Source: Sinorhizobium sojae CCBAU 05684 (lineage in GTDB: Bacteria; Pseudomonadota; Alphaproteobacteria; Rhizobiales; Rhizobiaceae). Taken from it: 64,000 nucleotides of DNA. The stretch spans positions 3,348,501 through 3,412,500 of the forward strand of contig NZ_CP023067.1 of NCBI RefSeq assembly GCF_002288525.1. Reading direction: 5' to 3'. The notes under the pieces are model-generated. The model saw only the letters and a program-made list of their open reading frames with translations, did no database searches and was not told the DNA's origin. Shown piece by piece: positions 17,581-26,561 of this stretch (position 1 is the first letter of the stretch; every line of letters begins with the position of its first letter). Made by a program: the position numbers and the translations under genes.

Positions 17581-20500
17581 TCACTTTGTCGCGAGCTCTT
17601 CAAGGCTCCTGTCCAGCATCGCATCGGTCAGCACCCGCACGGCGGGCCCCTCGGTGAAGATCAGAACGGAGCGGAAATACTTGCCGGAATAGAGCGGCTT
17701 CAAGAGCTCGCGATAGATCGCAAGCTGCGTTCGGTGAACCGGAGCGATCTCCTCGAGCGTCTCCGGCACCTGGCGGTTTGTCTTGAAATCGGCGATCGTC
17801 ACCGTGTCACCGGAAACGGCCAGGCGGTCGATCCGCCCAGAGACCGCGAACTCGCGGCCGCCGAGCTTCAGCGTTCCCATGACGGAGACTTCCGCGCGGC
17901 TCTGTCCGGCGAAAAGTGCCGCGAGATCGGGACGGTCGAGCACATCCATGACGGCGTCGATCAGTTGGCGCCGGTCCGTATCGCGCCAGCGCGGTACGGA
18001 CCGGCTGAGATAGCGCTCAGCTGCGGCGCGCCGTTCGGGGCCGTCGATCGTAGGCAGGACCTGCAGCAGCCGGTGCAGGATCGCCCCGCGCAGCATCGAG
18101 AAGTTTGGAGCGCCCCTTTCGCCAAAGAGGGCCGAACCGACGATCGTCTCTCCATCCGGATCATCGATCGCGATCGTCGTGCCGGAGGGGGTGAGCGGCC
18201 GGGGCAGCCGGCGCTGTGGCGGCAGGGGCTTCGAAAGGGCGGGCGGCAGGCCGGACGCTGCCGGTTCCGACTTCGCCGGGAGCTCGCCGGCCTCCTTCAG
18301 CGCCACGGGCGCTTGCGTCTCGCGCCACACATGTCCGGTCCACTCCTCGCTGCCCGCGCGGAAGATCGTCGGTTTGGCGCGGCCCTTTGGATCATGGGCG
18401 AGCGTTCCCTGCACCATGGCGTGCCAGGTATCGAGCGTCTGCCGCTGGCCGCGATAGCCGCAGACGATCAGGCGGTCCGCGGCACGCGTCATGCCGACAT
18501 AGAGAAGGCGTCGGTATTCCTCCTCGGCCAGCCTCTTGAGGCGCTCGTTGTCGTTAGAGATCAGTGTGTTCGACGGCGAGCCCGGCGCCCGCCAGACCGG
18601 AATGCTCACCACGGCACGGTCGGCCTGCTGTCGTTCGAGAAAGCGCAGGTCCGACACCTGCTGGCGGACGAAGGCGGCGCCACCGCCGTCGACGAGGAAA
18701 ACGACCGGGGCCTCGAGGCCCTTCGCCGCATGCACGGTCATGACGCGCACCTCGTCGCGCTCCTTGTCCTGCTCGCGTTTCACCGTCGGCGCCTCCACTT
18801 CGAGCGTCGAGATGAAAGCCTGCAGACCGGGCAGGCCGCTTCGTTCATGGTCGAGTGCGAAGGTCAGGAACTCGTCGAGAATGTCGCTGACCTCGCTGCC
18901 GAGTCGACCCAGAAAACCGCGCCGGCCGCCCTGGGCGCCGAGCACGCGGGCATAGAAATCGTGCGGCGGCAGAGAGCGGGCGAGACTCCCGAACTCCGCA
19001 AGCTTCTTGACTACGCCATGGAAGCGGCTTGTCTCTTCCGCTGCCAACCGTTGCAGCCGCAGCCAGAGGCTCTCGCCTTCCGCCCGGCGCGCCGCGAGCT
19101 CGAAAAGATCGTCTTCGCCAAGATTGAAGAGCGGGCTTTTAAGCAGCGCCGCAAGAGACAGATCGTCCTCCGGCAGCAACACAAAACGGCCGAGCGCCAT
19201 CAGGTCCTGCACGGCGATATGGCTGGTCAGCACCAGTCGGTCGGCGCCGGCGACGGAAATGTTGCCGCGGCGCTTCAGCGCCCGGGTCAGCGCGTTGACG
19301 AAGGCATCGCGCTTGCGCACGAGCACGATGACGTCGCCTGGGCGCATCGGCCGCCGCACGCCCTTCTCGATCACCGTTTCCTTGCCGATCCAGTCCTCGA
19401 GAACCGCCGCGATCCGCAAGGCGAGAATGTTCAGCGGCGCCCGTTCCGGCGTAGCATCGAAGGGTGCGGTCCATTCCTCCTCGGACGCGGTCGGCTGGGG
19501 TGCAATCACGTCCCAGATGTCGACGGCGCCCGGATGGCCGATCCGGTTCGAGGCGTGCACGACCGCCTCGTTCCGGGCACTGAGGCCCTTGGCATTGCCC
19601 GGATTGGCAAAGACAGTGTCGACCGCGGACAGCACGTCCACCGTCGAGCGGAAGGAGAGCTGCAGACGGATCGGGCTGAAATGCCGGTTCGCGGCGCGCA
19701 CGCGCCGCTCGGTAAGGACGCTTTCGCGCGAGAAGCGTTCCGGCCGCGCTCCCTGGAAGGAATAGATCGACTGCTTCTCGTCGCCGACGGCGAAGATCGT
19801 CCGGTCGTCGGCACGTGCCGTTTCGCCGGCGAAGAAATCGGCCGCGAGCGCCTGGATGATCGTCCATTGCGCCGGGCTGGTGTCCTGCGCTTCGTCGACG
19901 AGAATATGGTCGATGCCTTGGTCGAGCTTGTAATGCACCCAGGCGCCGACGTCGCTGCGGGAAAGCAGCGCCGCCGTGCGGTTGATCAGGTCCTCGAAGT
20001 CGAGCTGGCTACGCGCCTTTTTGATCTCCTCATAGTCGCGGTCGAGCCTTTCGGCGAGGATGAGGGCGGCGCGCGTCGCCTCGTACATCCGGACGATGCT
20101 CACGCGGTCGGCCAAGGCGGTGACGTGATTGCGCGCTTCCTCGATCAGCGGCGCAAGATGCGGCGCTTGTCCGAGCATCGCCTTGTTGAAGAAGGTCGAA
20201 TCGGCCTTCGGCTTGCCGCCGCCGTTGAAGAAGACCTTGAGCAGGCCGGCAAAACGCTCCTCGGCACCCCCGAGCTCGCAAATCGCTTTCAGTCCCTCCG
20301 CGACCTCGACGGCCTTGACGCCGCCATGCTCAAGCGCCAGCGCGACATAGTGTTCGAGTGCCGCGCCATTGAGGCCGGCAAGCGGCCAGGCCTTGGCCAT
20401 GACGCTCTTCGCCGTCTCGCCCGGCGCGATCCCGAGGGCCTTTCGCAGATGCGCTTCTGTCCCGCCCCGCTCGGAAGCGCGGTCGAGAAAGGCGCGGATC

Positions 20501-21150
20501 CGTGCGCGATTGGCAACGATTGCCTCGAGCAGCTTCTCGAGGCCGGTATCGTCGGCGAGGTCGAGCACGGTGGCGAAGGCCTCGGCGAGCGCCTCCTCGC
20601 CCTTCCCGGCGGTGGCCGTCAGAAGCGCGCGCCGCGCATCCGCAAGCAGGACCGCGGCGGCGCGGTCGTCGAGCACGGAAAAATGTCCCGCGACGTTTGC
20701 TTCCAGCGGGAACTGGTGCAGCAGCGCCTCGGAAAAAGCGTGGATCGTCTGAATCTTCAGTCCGCCGGGCGTCTCCAGTGCCTTGGCGAAAAGCCGTCGC
20801 GCCTCCTGGATCTTTACGAGCGCCGGGCGCCTTCCCTCGATCGCCTCGATCCGCTGTTCCAGTGTTGCGTCGTCGAGTGTCGCCCATTCGGCGAGCCGCT
20901 CGAAGATGCGGTTCGACATTTCGGAAGCCGCCGCCTTCGTATAGGTGAGGCAGAGGATCGCGGAAGGCCGGCATCCGGCAAGCAGGAGCCGTATGACGCG
21001 CTGTGTCAGGACATGCGTCTTGCCCGAACCGGCATTGGCGGAAACCCAGGCCGAGCGCGCCGGGTCCGAGGCGAGCGCCTGCTGTCCTGTCGTCCAGTCG
21101 AGCCACGCCTTGGGCGTGCCGTCCGTGGGTCCGGGAAGGCTATTCCTCAT
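17581..21150 (-). CDS. addA: AddA helicase-nuclease subunit (double-strand break repair)
   Basis: A 1189-residue UvrD/Rep-type superfamily 1 helicase. Walker A is ANAGSGKT at residues 39-46, Walker B is VDEAQDTSP, and motifs AVGDEKQSIYSFQGA and LYVGMTRA follow. A RecB-type nuclease site, IADFKTNRQ, lies near the C-terminus. With AddB it resects DNA ends for RecA loading. ATG 21150 overlaps the addB stop by 11 nt. In-frame codons back to 21189 overlap addB further and lack support. A large antisense frame is only a shadow. Confidence 0.95.
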   Translation of the reverse strand: MRNSLPGPTDGTPKAWLDWTTGQQALASDPARSAWVSANAGSGKTHVLTQRVIRLLLAGCRPSAILCLTYTKAAASEMSNRIFERLAEWATLDDATLEQRIEAIEGRRPALVKIQEARRLFAKALETPGGLKIQTIHAFSEALLHQFPLEANVAGHFSVLDDRAAAVLLADARRALLTATAGKGEEALAEAFATVLDLADDTGLEKLLEAIVANRARIRAFLDRASERGGTEAHLRKALGIAPGETAKSVMAKAWPLAGLNGAALEHYVALALEHGGVKAVEVAEGLKAICELGGAEERFAGLLKVFFNGGGKPKADSTFFNKAMLGQAPHLAPLIEEARNHVTALADRVSIVRMYEATRAALILAERLDRDYEEIKKARSQLDFEDLINRTAALLSRSDVGAWVHYKLDQGIDHILVDEAQDTSPAQWTIIQALAADFFAGETARADDRTIFAVGDEKQSIYSFQGARPERFSRESVLTERRVRAANRHFSPIRLQLSFRSTVDVLSAVDTVFANPGNAKGLSARNEAVVHASNRIGHPGAVDIWDVIAPQPTASEEEWTAPFDATPERAPLNILALRIAAVLEDWIGKETVIEKGVRRPMRPGDVIVLVRKRDAFVNALTRALKRRGNISVAGADRLVLTSHIAVQDLMALGRFVLLPEDDLSLAALLKSPLFNLGEDDLFELAARRAEGESLWLRLQRLAAEETSRFHGVVKKLAEFGSLARSLPPHDFYARVLGAQGGRRGFLGRLGSEVSDILDEFLTFALDHERSGLPGLQAFISTLEVEAPTVKREQDKERDEVRVMTVHAAKGLEAPVVFLVDGGGAAFVRQQVSDLRFLERQQADRAVVSIPVWRAPGSPSNTLISNDNERLKRLAEEEYRRLLYVGMTRAADRLIVCGYRGQRQTLDTWHAMVQGTLAHDPKGRAKPTIFRAGSEEWTGHVWRETQAPVALKEAGELPAKSEPAASGLPPALSKPLPPQRRLPRPLTPSGTTIAIDDPDGETIVGSALFGERGAPNFSMLRGAILHRLLQVLPTIDGPERRAAAERYLSRSVPRWRDTDRRQLIDAVMDVLDRPDLAALFAGQSRAEVSVMGTLKLGGREFAVSGRIDRLAVSGDTVTIADFKTNRQVPETLEEIAPVHRTQLAIYRELLKPLYSGKYFRSVLIFTEGPAVRVLTDAMLDRSLEELATK

Positions 21151-24100
21151 CGTCGTCCTCGCCGTCCGCCGTCGACCATTCGGCGACACGCGCCAGATGG
21201 TCGTATTCGCCGCCGTAGTCCCGCTCTTTCTGCACGATCAGCCGCGAGGCAAAGCCATGTCGTCCGCTCAACAACGCGCCGAGGAGCTTTCGCAATCCGG
21301 CAAGCGATTCTTCCGCGAGCTGGTCTGCCGTCTTTGTGTCCCTCGCCTTGCTGTTTTCGTTGTTGACCGTATCGACCGCAAAGCGGCCACCGGGTTTCAG
21401 CCGCACATAGCGCAGCGAGTGAGGCTTTGCCGGTCCCAGGGCTCTGAAGGCGCCGGCCTTGAGGGCGGCTGCTTCCAGCGCCAATTGCGGATCGAGCAGG
21501 GCCCGCGCTTCCTTGGGCGAGGGGCTGGAGCCGGTTTTGTAGTCGATGATGTCGATAGTGCCGGTTCTTAATCGGTCCAGGCGGTCGGCTATGCCCGTCA
21601 GCCTTATGTCGGCGAGGCCGATATCCATTGCCGCCGCAACCTCCGTGAAAGATCTGGCGATGCCGGGCCGGCGCTCCCGCTCCCAGGACAGAAACGCCCT
21701 TGCCACTGCCTCGAAACGCGGCCGCCAGATTGTGTCGATATGGGCGGGCAGCCTTTCCTCGTCGAAGGCTTCCTTGATCAGGCGAACCATCGCCTCTTCC
21801 CCATCGGGGGAGGCGGCATCGAACCCGCCCTTGACGAACCGCTCGACGATGCGGTGATAGAGCGAGCCGCGTTCGGCCGCGCCCGGATCGCGGTTGAACG
21901 AATCGATCGGCGTGAGCCGGAGGATGCGGCGGGCATAGACCGAATAGGGGTCGCGGCGCAGGCGCGACACTTCGCTGAAGGAATATTTGCGCGGCTGAAG
22001 GTCGGCCGGCGGCTTTGGCTGTGGCCGCTCGGCAAGCGGCTGCCGCTCGCCCTCGTCGAGCATGCGCATCCATTGCAGATAGTCGGCGCCGTTCGCCCTG
22101 AGCCGGCTCGTCAGCGCCTCGCCGCCGAGTGCCTGCAGGCGCTGCAGCCATCTGGAGGCCACCGTCGGTGCCGAGCCCTGACGCATCGCGCGGGAGAAGA
22201 TCAACCGGCGGGTACCGCAGACCATCTGGAAGTCATGGGCGAGTTGGCCGATCCGCCGTTCCGGCGGTTCCAGTCCAATGCCGGACTTCATTGTCCGTGA
22301 CAGGAAGGGGTCGTTCGAGGTCTGGCCCGGCCAAGTGCCCTCGTTCATGCCGCCGAGCACGACGAGATCGACGCTTTGCAGGCGGGATTCCAAAGCGCCA
22401 AAAATGAAGACGCGGGGATGGCGCATTGACCGCGGCTTGACCGCTTCGCTTGCGGCAAGCGCTTCGACGATGTCGCACCATTGCGAACCGTCCGCCTCCA
22501 TCTGCCCGTCGGTCTCGATGATGCCGCCCAGTAGCGTTGCCAATGCTTCGCCGGCTTCCGATCCCCAGAGTTCACCCAGGCTGCCGCGGTCGTCGATGGC
22601 GGCGGCCTCGAGCGCTCGGCCCGTCCGTTCGCCCCAATCGGCCAATGTCAGCGTCATCGAGCGCGGGCGGCCCTCGACCGGGCGGGATGTCCACGCGCCG
22701 GTCAGCGGAGCGACGGCGCCGGCAATCCGTTGGGCGAGGTCGCGTGCCAGGGCGATTTCATCGGGGCCGATTCCCACTCGCCAGGGCGGCGGATGACGGT
22801 CGTCGGCATGTTGTGCAAGCGCCTTGTCGAGCACTTCTTCGAGTGCCGAAACGTCGGCGACTGCGGTGCTGCCGCGCAGCGCCGTGACTTCCAGAGCGTC
22901 GGCGGCGCGTCGCGCCTCCTCCGCGGCGTAGCCGAAACGCGCCAGCGGGTGCTTGAGAAGGGCGACGAGCGGCACAGGATCGTCCGGCCTGAGCGTCGCC
23001 TCTATCAGCAGGCGGGTAAGCGTGCCCGCCGGCGCCGCCGAAAGCGGGATGCCGGCGGAATCGTCGGCTTCGATGCCGAAACGGGCAAGCTCCGCCCCCA
23101 CACGGCGCGCCAACCCGCGATCCGGCGTGATGAGCGCCGCCTGGCTGTCGTCGTCGCCTTCAAGCGCGAGCCTGAGCGCAATGGCGATTGCCGTTGCCTC
23201 CTCGCGCTCGTTCGCGGCCTCGATCAGCGCCACGTCGGCAAAGGCCGCAAGAAGCCTCTCGCGGTCAAACTCTTCGCGCGTCTGCGTCCAGCTGTCGGTG
23301 GCCTTCGCCGGCAGCAGCGCCCGTGAGAGAACGGCATTGCGATCCTTGAGATCGCGAGCGACGGTCCCGAGCACCGGCACCTCGCGGCGCTCTACCGCCA
23401 TGCGCTGCAAAAGGCGCTGAAGGCCGTATTGCGGATGGGTGCGGCTGCCCGGATCGTTCGGGATCGAGCGGTCTGCGGCGATAAACCCCCATTCCTCATC
23501 GCTCATCTCCTGGTCGAGACCGGGAAGCACGATGGTGCCGTTCGGCAGCGCCTTGACGGCTGCGATCAGGGCGGCGGTCGCGGGAATGGAGCCGGTCGAG
23601 CCGGCGATGATGATCGGCCCACTCACCATTCCGGCAGCAATGCGCTGCGTTTCGGCCTTGAGCACGGCATTTCGGTGGCGCGCCGGCGACGAATGCTTGA
23701 GCTCCGCAAGCCGGTCCGGCCAGTAGCTTCGCGCGATCTTCAGAAAGGCGAGCGTCAATTGCCACCAGAGCGCATGTTCTCCGGCGTCGAGCCCGTCCAG
23801 CGCCTCCCAGTCGAGCTCCTCCGTCTCGATCGAATCGATCAGTTCGGCAAGGTTGCGCGCAAGCCAGATGGCGTCGGCAGGGCTTGCGGGCGCGATCAGC
23901 GGGCTTTCTGCATGGATGTCCAGCACCACTTGCGGCAGTCGGTTGCGCCACGCAAGGATCAGCCGCCCGAGTTCGATCAGCCGCGATGTGCCGGAGAGCG
24001 GCGGCGCAAGATCGAGGATCGCCGGCACCTCCGCGTCGAAGAAGCCGCTGTCGTCGTCCGTTTCGCCGAGAGCGCGGATCATCGGCAGGATTGCAGAGCG

Positions 24101-24310
24101 GCCGCCGAGCAGGTCCACGAGTTCCGAGCGCAGCACGCGCGCCGCGCGCCGGGTGGGGAGAAAGATCGTTACGCCGGCAAGGCCAAGCGGATTCGCCGGA
24201 TCATATTCGAAATCCGGCGCCAGCTTACCGCTCAGGAGCGTTTCCGCCAGCGTTTTCAGAAAGGGCAGTCCGGGGGGGATCGTGTAGACGTTTGGTTCGC
24301 GCCCGGACAC
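21140..24310 (-). CDS. addB: AddB nuclease subunit (double-strand break repair)
   Basis: A 1056-residue partner of AddA. FLPTRRAARVLRSEL marks the N-terminal inactive helicase part, VLGGMNEGTWPG a middle motif, and IDIIDYKTGSS the C-terminal RecB-type nuclease. I count only two Cys in the whole protein (in SQWCDI and QMVCGTRR). The four-Cys iron-sulfur cluster of Bacillus-type AddB is therefore absent, as expected for the alphaproteobacterial type. It starts 1 bp after the murU stop, showing a tight operon. Confidence 0.93.
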   Translation of the reverse strand: MSGREPNVYTIPPGLPFLKTLAETLLSGKLAPDFEYDPANPLGLAGVTIFLPTRRAARVLRSELVDLLGGRSAILPMIRALGETDDDSGFFDAEVPAILDLAPPLSGTSRLIELGRLILAWRNRLPQVVLDIHAESPLIAPASPADAIWLARNLAELIDSIETEELDWEALDGLDAGEHALWWQLTLAFLKIARSYWPDRLAELKHSSPARHRNAVLKAETQRIAAGMVSGPIIIAGSTGSIPATAALIAAVKALPNGTIVLPGLDQEMSDEEWGFIAADRSIPNDPGSRTHPQYGLQRLLQRMAVERREVPVLGTVARDLKDRNAVLSRALLPAKATDSWTQTREEFDRERLLAAFADVALIEAANEREEATAIAIALRLALEGDDDSQAALITPDRGLARRVGAELARFGIEADDSAGIPLSAAPAGTLTRLLIEATLRPDDPVPLVALLKHPLARFGYAAEEARRAADALEVTALRGSTAVADVSALEEVLDKALAQHADDRHPPPWRVGIGPDEIALARDLAQRIAGAVAPLTGAWTSRPVEGRPRSMTLTLADWGERTGRALEAAAIDDRGSLGELWGSEAGEALATLLGGIIETDGQMEADGSQWCDIVEALAASEAVKPRSMRHPRVFIFGALESRLQSVDLVVLGGMNEGTWPGQTSNDPFLSRTMKSGIGLEPPERRIGQLAHDFQMVCGTRRLIFSRAMRQGSAPTVASRWLQRLQALGGEALTSRLRANGADYLQWMRMLDEGERQPLAERPQPKPPADLQPRKYSFSEVSRLRRDPYSVYARRILRLTPIDSFNRDPGAAERGSLYHRIVERFVKGGFDAASPDGEEAMVRLIKEAFDEERLPAHIDTIWRPRFEAVARAFLSWERERRPGIARSFTEVAAAMDIGLADIRLTGIADRLDRLRTGTIDIIDYKTGSSPSPKEARALLDPQLALEAAALKAGAFRALGPAKPHSLRYVRLKPGGRFAVDTVNNENSKARDTKTADQLAEESLAGLRKLLGALLSGRHGFASRLIVQKERDYGGEYDHLARVAEWSTADGEDDDEE

Positions 24311-24311
24311 C

Positions 24312-25043
24312 CTATCCTCCTGGCTCGAAGCGCCGGACGATCGCCTCGGCGTCCGCGATCGCTTCGGGCGTGCCGACGGTCATCCATTGACCGTCGAGCA
24401 TCAGACCGAAGAGACGTTCCTTTGCGATCGCCCGGTCGAAATAGATGTTCAGGTTGAAGGCCTCTTCGGGTGCGTCGGCGAGAAGCCGCGAATCCATAGC
24501 GATCGCGCCGGCATAGACGACGGGTCGTTCCATGCCCTCGTCGTAACGTCTGAGCCTGCCATCCGTGGCCAGCGAAAAATCCTTCTTGCCGTTGTGGCCG
24601 GTCGTATCCTCGATCCGCACGCAGAGCAGCGCCATGTCCATGTGCTCCGGGTCGTAAAATTCGGCGAGCCGCCGCAGGTTGCCGGGGCCTCCCGCCTTTT
24701 CGCCGATCCAGAAGAGATCGGCATTCATGACGAGGACCGGTCCATCGTCGAGCAGTTTCAGCCCCTTGGCGAGCCCACCGCCAGAATTCATCAGCGCATC
24801 GCGCTCGTCGGAAATCAGGATGCGCGGTAAAGCGCGGCGGCTGAGATGCGCTTCCATCTGGTCGGCGAAGTGATGCACGTTCACCGCGGCCGTCGTCACG
24901 CCGGCGGCGGCGAGCAGGTCCAGCACGTAATCGATCATCGCTTTGCCCGCGATCGGAACGAGCGGCTTCGGCAGCGTGTTTGTGATCGGCCTGAGGCGGG
25001 TGCCCAGTCCGGCCGCAAGCACCATGGCATTGGTGATGGGCAT
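24312..25043 (-). CDS. murU: Nucleotidyltransferase, MurNAc-1-phosphate uridylyltransferase type
   Basis: A 243-residue sugar-phosphate nucleotidyltransferase with the signature LAAGLGTRLRPIT and the following TLPKPLVPIAGK. MurU makes UDP-MurNAc from MurNAc-1-phosphate in the cell-wall recycling route that bypasses de novo MurA/MurB. The upstream gene carries an AmgK-like kinase domain that would make the substrate, which strongly supports MurU over a generic NTP transferase. It is 6 bp after that gene and 1 bp before addB. Confidence 0.85.
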   Translation of the reverse strand: MPITNAMVLAAGLGTRLRPITNTLPKPLVPIAGKAMIDYVLDLLAAAGVTTAAVNVHHFADQMEAHLSRRALPRILISDERDALMNSGGGLAKGLKLLDDGPVLVMNADLFWIGEKAGGPGNLRRLAEFYDPEHMDMALLCVRIEDTTGHNGKKDFSLATDGRLRRYDEGMERPVVYAGAIAMDSRLLADAPEEAFNLNIYFDRAIAKERLFGLMLDGQWMTVGTPEAIADAEAIVRRFEPGG

Positions 25044-25049
25044 CGTGTC

Positions 25050-26561
25050 CTAGTTGGCTGATTCGGGTGCCAGGATTCCAGCCTTAATGCACCATTCGCG
25101 CAAGGGAGTCAGCACCTCATGTCCGAGCGCCTGCTGCAGATAGGAGAAGGTGCGCGGCATGTGTTGCATGTATGCAGGCTTGCCGTCGCGCTGCATCAGC
25201 CGCACCCAGATCCCCGCAAGCTTGCAATTGCGTTGCGCCGCCATCAAGTGCCAGTCGCGAAGGAAAGCCGTTTCGTCGAAGAGCCCGAGAGCCTTGCGCT
25301 CGCATTTATAGCCGGCCATGAGGCGCGCGGCGAGATCGGGATCAATCGTCACGCGGGCATCCTGGACGAGCGAGGCGACATCATAGGCCGTCGGCCCGAT
25401 CATCGCGTCCTGGAAATCGATCAGGCCGATGCGGTCAAGCCCGGCGAGATCCCGCCTCCAGAGGATGTTTGGCGAGTGGAAATCGCGCAGCAGCAGGTTC
25501 TTCTCGGCGGAACCAAGAATGTCGATAAGCCGGTCCCAGATGGCGAAATACTCACGCCGCTCCGCCTCAGATGCGGGCGCGCCGCGCTTCCACGGCAGGT
25601 ACCAGTCGATCAGCAGGCTCGTCTCGATCTTGATCGCCGTGCGGTCGAAATCGGGGATCTGGTGGACAATGCCTTCGGCGATCGCTACTTCGCGCGCGGT
25701 CGGCTGCGCGTGAAGATGGGCGAGCAATCGGACGCCCTCGAGATAGCGCTCGGCGATCGGCCGGCCCTCGGCGTCAACAATGCCCTCCGAACCCAGGTCC
25801 TCGATCAGGAGCAGGCCCTGGTCCAGATCCCGCGCATAAATCGCCGGGGCAGTGCAGCCGCGCCGACGCAGGAGCTCGGAAAGGGCAACGAACGGTACCA
25901 CGTCCTCGGCGATATGGGCGAGCTGCTGGTAATATTTGCCGTCCTTGAGAATGGGGCCGGGCCTGTGCCTTGGCGCGTCCATCAGGATCTTCGTCGGCGC
26001 ATTCTGCGCATGTATGTGTTCATAGGCCCGCACCGAAGCATCGCCGCTCAGGTGCCGCCGTCGCGCGTGCGGATGTCCGGCATCCGCCAGGAAGGCGCGG
26101 ATTGCGAGGGAGCGCATGATCCGCTCGAAGACCGCCTCATCAGGCGCCGAGATCTGCACGCGGCGTCCTTCGCCCTCGTGCGTGAAGGTCAGGGTCATGC
26201 GGTCGGCCGGAAGCGCTCCCTCCGCCTTTTCCGGCCATTCGATGAGGCAGATACTCACCGAGAGGGCTTCGTCGAATCCGATCTCGTCCAGTTCGGATGC
26301 ATCGCCCAGTCGGTAGAGATCGAAATGGGCGACGGGAATGCGGAGCTCGTAGCTCTGGACCAACGTGAAGGTCGGACTCGGCACCTCAAGCGTCGCGTCG
26401 TCCGCCATCGCCCTCAGGAAGGCACGCGCGAAGGTCGATTTGCCCGCGCCGAGATCGCCGGAGAGGCCGACGCAGTCGCCGGCCTTCAGCGCCAGTGCCA
26501 GGTCCTCGGCAAGCTCGATGGTGGCCGCTTCGTCCTTCAGCAGGCGGTCGACGGATCTCAT
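25050..26561 (-). CDS. TsaE-AmgK fusion: t6A ATPase domain plus MurNAc/GlcNAc kinase-like domain
   Basis: A 503-residue fusion. Residues 1 to about 150 are TsaE: P-loop GDLGAGKST, SPTFTLV and HFDLYRLG, with LIEWPEKAE. TsaE is the ATPase needed for threonylcarbamoyl-adenosine at tRNA position 37. Residues about 160-503 are a phosphotransferase of the APH fold: catalytic RDFHSPN and metal-binding IDFQDAMIGPTAYD, which closely resemble AmgK, the anomeric MurNAc/GlcNAc kinase. MurU is the next gene, so the C-terminal half is probably functional in peptidoglycan recycling. It abuts divL with no gap. Confidence 0.88.
   Translation of the reverse strand: MRSVDRLLKDEAATIELAEDLALALKAGDCVGLSGDLGAGKSTFARAFLRAMADDATLEVPSPTFTLVQSYELRIPVAHFDLYRLGDASELDEIGFDEALSVSICLIEWPEKAEGALPADRMTLTFTHEGEGRRVQISAPDEAVFERIMRSLAIRAFLADAGHPHARRRHLSGDASVRAYEHIHAQNAPTKILMDAPRHRPGPILKDGKYYQQLAHIAEDVVPFVALSELLRRRGCTAPAIYARDLDQGLLLIEDLGSEGIVDAEGRPIAERYLEGVRLLAHLHAQPTAREVAIAEGIVHQIPDFDRTAIKIETSLLIDWYLPWKRGAPASEAERREYFAIWDRLIDILGSAEKNLLLRDFHSPNILWRRDLAGLDRIGLIDFQDAMIGPTAYDVASLVQDARVTIDPDLAARLMAGYKCERKALGLFDETAFLRDWHLMAAQRNCKLAGIWVRLMQRDGKPAYMQHMPRTFSYLQQALGHEVLTPLREWCIKAGILAPESAN

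Noticed and set aside
17734..21366. A 1210-codon open frame on the + strand
   Set aside because: It lies antisense to addA, is rich in Arg, Gly, Glu and Asp, and has no family motif. It is a shadow caused by high GC in the third codon position.
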